Shown here in pieces: positions 60,270 through 64,000 of a DNA stretch of 64,000 nt. Below the pieces are notes generated by a model. That model worked only from the letters and a program-made list of their open reading frames with translations, did not search any database and was not told the origin of the DNA. Position 1 is the first letter of the stretch. Each line of letters opens with the position of its first letter. The DNA comes from Bradyrhizobium sp. AZCC 1610. GTDB lineage: Bacteria > Pseudomonadota > Alphaproteobacteria > Rhizobiales > Xanthobacteraceae. The stretch covers positions 4,497,001-4,561,000 of the forward strand of contig NZ_JAZHRR010000001.1 in NCBI RefSeq assembly GCF_036924515.1. Direction: 5' to 3'. The position numbers and the translations under genes are program-made.

Positions 60270-61676
60270 TTGAATTCTTCTATTGCCGGCGTGCAACCGC
60301 CGTGGCGGGTTGATGCGCGTTCTACAGTTTACGTCGCCTCGCTGTCATTCGCGGCGGCCTATTTCCTTGCGTGGCCGATCTGGCGAGCGCAATTCCTTGT
60401 CGAGATTTGGTTCACCGAATCCTGGAATGCCTATTGGCAAGATGCCGCGGCGGCCTGGTTGCCGATCTATCCTGCGCCCGAGAGTCTGATTGGGAATAAC
60501 TATCCACCGCTTTCATTTTATGCGGTGGGGATCCTCGGCAAAGTGTTCACCGCCGATAATCTTTTTGTCGGACGCTGGCTTTCGCTGATCGCGCTCGGGA
60601 CCATCGCGGTTGAGGTTTTTGCAGCGGTCAGGATCCTAAGTGGTGGGCTGCTCGGGGCTGTTGTCGCGGCGCTTTGGTATCTCGCCATGATGGCCCGTAA
60701 TTCTACGGTCTACGTCGGCACCAATGACCCGCAGATAGCCGGACTGGCGATTATGGGCGCAGCGCTAGTTTGGTTTCTCCAGCGCTGGCAGCGGCAGGCC
60801 TCGCCGACGCCGGCACTCCTGTTGATGGTGATTTCAGGATTTTGGAAACACAACAACGTTGCAATCCCCTTAGCGTCGCTGGCGTGGCTCTATGTTGATC
60901 GGAGCCGATATTCCCACCGCGCGCTGGCTGTAAGCACTGTTGCTGTCCTCGTCGGTCTGGCCGCTTGCGTAGTTGTATTCGGTCCGAATTTCATTCCCGA
61001 TCTGTTAGCGCCGCGGCAATATGCTTGGTCGAACATCCTGGGGCAAATCGGACATTTGCAATGGTCCGCGCTGGCGCTCGTGATATGGGCCGCCTGGGCC
61101 TTCTTCGACCGCGGATCGCAAGCCGCGAGGTTCACGGCACTACATATCGGGCTCGCGCTCGCAGCCTGCATCCTGCAGTGGTTTGGCCATGGCGTGTTCG
61201 GCAACGCTGAATTTGATCTGATTCTCGCGCTCGCGATTGGACTAGGACTGACGTTCAATCGGATGAAAGCAAGCTGGCTTGCGGCGCGCTTCGGTGTGAA
61301 TCGTTGCCGAGACGCCATGATGGTGGCGTTACTGTTGCGGCTCTTTCTATCCGATCGGCAGGAAACCGCCCTGCTATTGCTCAGCCCCGAGTTTCGAGCG
61401 TCGCTCTATGCCAGCGAGCGCAACGTCCTGAGTGAGGCTCGCGCCGTCGCTGCGACGTCTGGCGACGTGGCTTGCTTTACCAAGCTAGTCTGCCGCCAAG
61501 CAGGCAAACCGTTTGCAGTAGACGAGTTTAAGACGGATGAACTTGTCGCGACAGGAAAGGCAACACCAGCCGACATCGTTGCGCTCTTGAAGGCAAATAG
61601 GATCGAGTACCACCCAAAGGCGCTGCCGACAGGCCCGGAAGCGAGCACGTCGATTTCGCGGTGGTGGCGGTCCTAA
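60270..61676 (+). CDS. GT-C fold membrane glycosyltransferase-like protein
   Basis: TTG at 60270 gives 468 residues with about 10-11 hydrophobic segments. The first extracytoplasmic loop after helix 1 (NAYWQDAAAAWLPIYPAPESLIGNNYPPLSFYAVG near 51-86) has acidic residues and the NNYPPLSF motif that resembles the catalytic loop of PMT/ArnT-type enzymes. These use polyprenyl-phosphate sugars at the outer face of the inner membrane. The C-terminal 110 residues are soluble. It is followed by an OafA-type acyltransferase overlapping by one base. Sugar is not assigned. Confidence 0.75.
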   Translation: MNSSIAGVQPPWRVDARSTVYVASLSFAAAYFLAWPIWRAQFLVEIWFTESWNAYWQDAAAAWLPIYPAPESLIGNNYPPLSFYAVGILGKVFTADNLFVGRWLSLIALGTIAVEVFAAVRILSGGLLGAVVAALWYLAMMARNSTVYVGTNDPQIAGLAIMGAALVWFLQRWQRQASPTPALLLMVISGFWKHNNVAIPLASLAWLYVDRSRYSHRALAVSTVAVLVGLAACVVVFGPNFIPDLLAPRQYAWSNILGQIGHLQWSALALVIWAAWAFFDRGSQAARFTALHIGLALAACILQWFGHGVFGNAEFDLILALAIGLGLTFNRMKASWLAARFGVNRCRDAMMVALLLRLFLSDRQETALLLLSPEFRASLYASERNVLSEARAVAATSGDVACFTKLVCRQAGKPFAVDEFKTDELVATGKATPADIVALLKANRIEYHPKALPTGPEASTSISRWWRS

Positions 61677-63727
61677 TGCTACAAAGTGAGCGCGAATCTC
61701 AATCCCACAGCTGGTTTTCAATCACGAACCGCTTTCCCCGATTCTTTAGCAAGTCGTTGAATGCCTCAACGCCGCACGTTACCGACAACTACCGCCCGGA
61801 CATCGATGGGCTGCGAGCCTTTGCCGTAGTTTCTGTCGTGCTCTATCACGCCTTTCCGAAGGTGATCACCGGCGGCTATGTGGGCGTAGACGTCTTCTTC
61901 GTCATCTCGGGCTTCCTTATCTCGAAAATACTTTTCGCTGAAATAACGGAGCACCGCTTCACATTTAGGGCATTTTATGGGCGGCGCATACGACGCATCT
62001 TCCCGGCGCTTGCTGTTTGCTTGGTCGCCGTGTTGGCTTTCGGTTTCATCTCCCTGATGCCGTCCGAGCTGGCGCAGCTGGGCAAACATGTGTTCTTCGG
62101 CGCAGGCTTCCTCTCCAACATAGTGCTCTGGAGCGAAAGCGGCTATTTCGATCATGCCGCCAGTCTGAAACCACTCTTGCATCTATGGTCTTTGGGTATC
62201 GAAGAGCAGTTCTACATCCTCTGGCCAGCGTTGCTATGGATGGCCTTCCGGATGAAGGCAAGGATGGGCCGACTGCTGGCCGTGCTCTTCCTGGCCTCCT
62301 TCGCAATCAACATCGCCCTATCCATCAACAACATTGTCGATGACTTCTACCTACCCGTCTCACGTTTCTGGGAGCTTCTAGCAGGGGCAGGTCTGGCTTG
62401 GTGGCGTCCGATTGTTCTTACGTCCAGCGCCCGGTCCTGGATTTCCTTTGGTGGCTTAACTGCCCTGCTGATATCGGTGGCGTTGTTCACACCCGAGCTA
62501 CGCTTTCCAGGCTGGCTTGCTCTGCTCCCGGTGGCCGGAGCGGTTGCAGTGATCCTAGCCGGGCGCGAGGCTATGGTGAACCGTATTGTCCTCTCTAACC
62601 GTGCTGTCATCTTCGTCGGACTAATAAGCTATCCGCTCTATCTCTGGCACTGGCCACTGATTTCCTATGCTTATATTATTCGCCTAGGTAAGCCGCCGAC
62701 GCCTCTGATGGCCTTGGGGCTTGTGGCTGCGAGTTTGCTACTGGCTTGGGCCACCTACCGTTTCGTAGAGAATCCGGTCCGCTTTGGGGCGCACCGCCAT
62801 CGTCGTACTCAGATCGTCGCGGCCTGCGTGGCTGCCCTCGGCGCCTGCGGGCTCGCAGTGTGGACGAAAAGTGGCTTCCCAGAACGGTTCCCACTCCTTC
62901 CCGGAATAGATATCCGGAAGATCGGCGACGCCAAACTCGATGCGGACTTCAAAGCTACCAACGGCATGGAGGTGTTAGACCACGGTTGGACTTTGGTGAC
63001 CCAGCTGGGCCACGGCGAGCGCAAGGTGGCGTTAAGCGGCGATAGCATGCTGTTTCACTATGGTCCCCGGGTGCAGCAGCTTGCCGACGATGGGCAACTG
63101 GCGGCCAACACGTATTTCGTGACTGGCCCAAGGTGCCCTCCGGTGCCGAAGGTGATCCAGCGGGACAAATTTGCCCGTTGCATCGATTTGCCCGGCATTT
63201 TAGTCGATCTCGTGCGGCGTCAGAACGTCCAATCGGTAGTTCTCGGTGCTGCATGGGCAGGCTACAGCGACGAAGGTATGCTGATCGAGCGAGATGGTGG
63301 GCGTTTGCCCCTGAACATAAAGGAGGGCATGGACGCCTTCTACGCCAATCTTGAAGACTATGTACGGTTGCTGCAGCGCCACGGGGCCAAGGTCTATCTG
63401 GTGCTAGGGGTGCCCCAACACCAGCGGTTCAATCCCGGGGAGATGGTAACACGCGGCGTCGCCGGCGTTCGAATTGCTCCAGACGTTGAGAATGCAGTGC
63501 CCATCGCCGGCCTACGATCCGCCCATGGTGCCGCCGACGCCAAGCTGCGCACCGTCAGCGAGCACACTGGGGCGGTGCTGCTCGATCCCCTTCCTGACAT
63601 CTGCGGCGGCGGCGAAGGCTGCTCGCCCTTCTTCGGAGTGGGCGAGCCCAAATTCTCAGACCGCGTGCATCTACGTCCGATCTTCGTGCGGGAACACCTG
63701 CGCTTCCTCGACCCATTGTTAAAGTGA
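61676..63727 (+). CDS. Acyltransferase-3/SGNH two-domain protein (OafA-like)
   Basis: ATG at 61676, overlapping the previous stop (TAATG), gives 683 residues; GTG at 61661 is the alternative. The first 390 residues are an acyltransferase-3 membrane domain with YRPDIDGLRAFAVVSVVLYHAFP and GYVGVDVFFVISGFLISK. The C-terminal 250 residues are a periplasmic SGNH hydrolase-like domain with the catalytic Ser in ALSGDSMLFHY and the Asp-x2-His in SDRVHL. Such OafA-type proteins O-acetylate surface glycans. Coupled to the GT-C gene. Confidence 0.93.
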   Translation: MLQSERESQSHSWFSITNRFPRFFSKSLNASTPHVTDNYRPDIDGLRAFAVVSVVLYHAFPKVITGGYVGVDVFFVISGFLISKILFAEITEHRFTFRAFYGRRIRRIFPALAVCLVAVLAFGFISLMPSELAQLGKHVFFGAGFLSNIVLWSESGYFDHAASLKPLLHLWSLGIEEQFYILWPALLWMAFRMKARMGRLLAVLFLASFAINIALSINNIVDDFYLPVSRFWELLAGAGLAWWRPIVLTSSARSWISFGGLTALLISVALFTPELRFPGWLALLPVAGAVAVILAGREAMVNRIVLSNRAVIFVGLISYPLYLWHWPLISYAYIIRLGKPPTPLMALGLVAASLLLAWATYRFVENPVRFGAHRHRRTQIVAACVAALGACGLAVWTKSGFPERFPLLPGIDIRKIGDAKLDADFKATNGMEVLDHGWTLVTQLGHGERKVALSGDSMLFHYGPRVQQLADDGQLAANTYFVTGPRCPPVPKVIQRDKFARCIDLPGILVDLVRRQNVQSVVLGAAWAGYSDEGMLIERDGGRLPLNIKEGMDAFYANLEDYVRLLQRHGAKVYLVLGVPQHQRFNPGEMVTRGVAGVRIAPDVENAVPIAGLRSAHGAADAKLRTVSEHTGAVLLDPLPDICGGGEGCSPFFGVGEPKFSDRVHLRPIFVREHLRFLDPLLK

Positions 63728-63794
63728 CTATTCCCGCGCGTGCTTTTGATGTTCTCAAGTTGGTTGTGATAGCGAGTTCCTCGCCGGAGGGTGT

Positions 63795-64000
63795 ATGCGA
63801 GACGTAGTGACAGGTTTCTATGTTGACGTTCTTCGAAAGCTGATTGCGAACGGCACCGCATCGCTGGATGACAGAGTTCTCGTGGTTTGCGGTGGCCCGT
63901 TGGATCAGCTTGCTATGGGCATCGTCGGATTTACAAATGCGACGGTCACGAACCTGGACGACGGCATGTCGAACAACCGACAGGATGTAGAGAATCTTTC
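63795..64000 (+). CDS. SAM-dependent methyltransferase (partial, N-terminal part)
   Basis: ATG at 63795 is preceded by GGAGG with a 4-5 base gap. The 68 residues to the window end read VLVVCGGPLDQLAMGIVGF and VTNLDDG, resembling SAM-binding motif I and the following beta-alpha unit of class I methyltransferases. The gene continues past the window. It would modify a glycan or glycolipid with the two genes upstream. Confidence 0.75.
   Translation, partial: MRDVVTGFYVDVLRKLIANGTASLDDRVLVVCGGPLDQLAMGIVGFTNATVTNLDDGMSNNRQDVENL

Overview
The window looks like a chromosomal piece of a high-GC alphaproteobacterium, most likely Bradyrhizobium or a close relative. This is inferred from codon usage, a LivF/PaaK-like/AGE-epimerase edge, GntR/FCD-regulated TRAP genes, and intergenic palindromic repeats of the kind I recall from Bradyrhizobiaceae (813-930, 1791-1858, 52509-52605). 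No rRNA, tRNA or CRISPR was seen.

Layout. (1) 1-4336: end of a branched-chain amino-acid-type ABC transporter (substrate-binding protein, LivF), an AGE-family epimerase and a PaaK-like adenylate-forming protein. (2) 4337-7780: a lower-GC, gene-poor patch with a zinc-finger fragment, a C-terminally short NDP-sugar epimerase, a GmhB-like phosphatase lacking two zinc ligands, and a small membrane-anchored protein. (3) 7781-47379: a roughly 40 kb surface-glycan locus. It opens with GDP-fucose genes (gmd, fcl), a GT4 glycosyltransferase and a class III aminotransferase. It then carries a nonulosonic (legionaminic-type) acid pathway in two blocks: neuB/legI, neuD/legH, ptmE/legX, ptmA-like SDR, a pseA/wbpG-like amidotransferase with hisH2/hisF2, plus divergent neuA/legF and neuC/legG (12.5-21.5 kb); and legB-legC (29.2-31.5 kb). 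Between and after these lie a PhyH oxygenase, FkbM and other methyltransferases, SDR epimerases, two Wzx-type flippases, three polymerase/ligase-like membrane proteins, a wbpB-wbpD-wbpE-like uronic-acid amino-sugar module, several glycosyltransferases, an AsnB-type amidotransferase and acyltransferases. The gene content fits export and polymerisation of an O-antigen or capsule with an N-acetimidoyl nonulosonate, deoxyhexose and amino-uronate sugars.

(4) 47836-50907: a large serralysin-like (M10) RTX protein with four 119-residue tandem modules. (5) 51251-57543: a probable catabolic locus: CaiB/BaiF CoA-transferase, a GntR/FCD repressor, a TRAP transporter (P, Q and M subunits), an AroQ-like protein with two altered active-site residues, and a hypothetical protein. 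A clear inverted-repeat operator candidate lies between the repressor and the TRAP operon. (6) 58100-60269: a decayed serine-recombinase element with at least two frameshifts. (7) 60270-64000: a second small glycan cluster: a GT-C membrane protein, an OafA-like acyltransferase with SGNH domain, and a methyltransferase cut by the window end.

The most noteworthy content is the complete-looking legionaminic-type pathway coupled to an amidino-transfer module and an oxygenase. Supporting points are the HisF2 with Leu at the catalytic Asp11 position and the AroQ-like protein with His-to-Phe and Arg-to-His changes.
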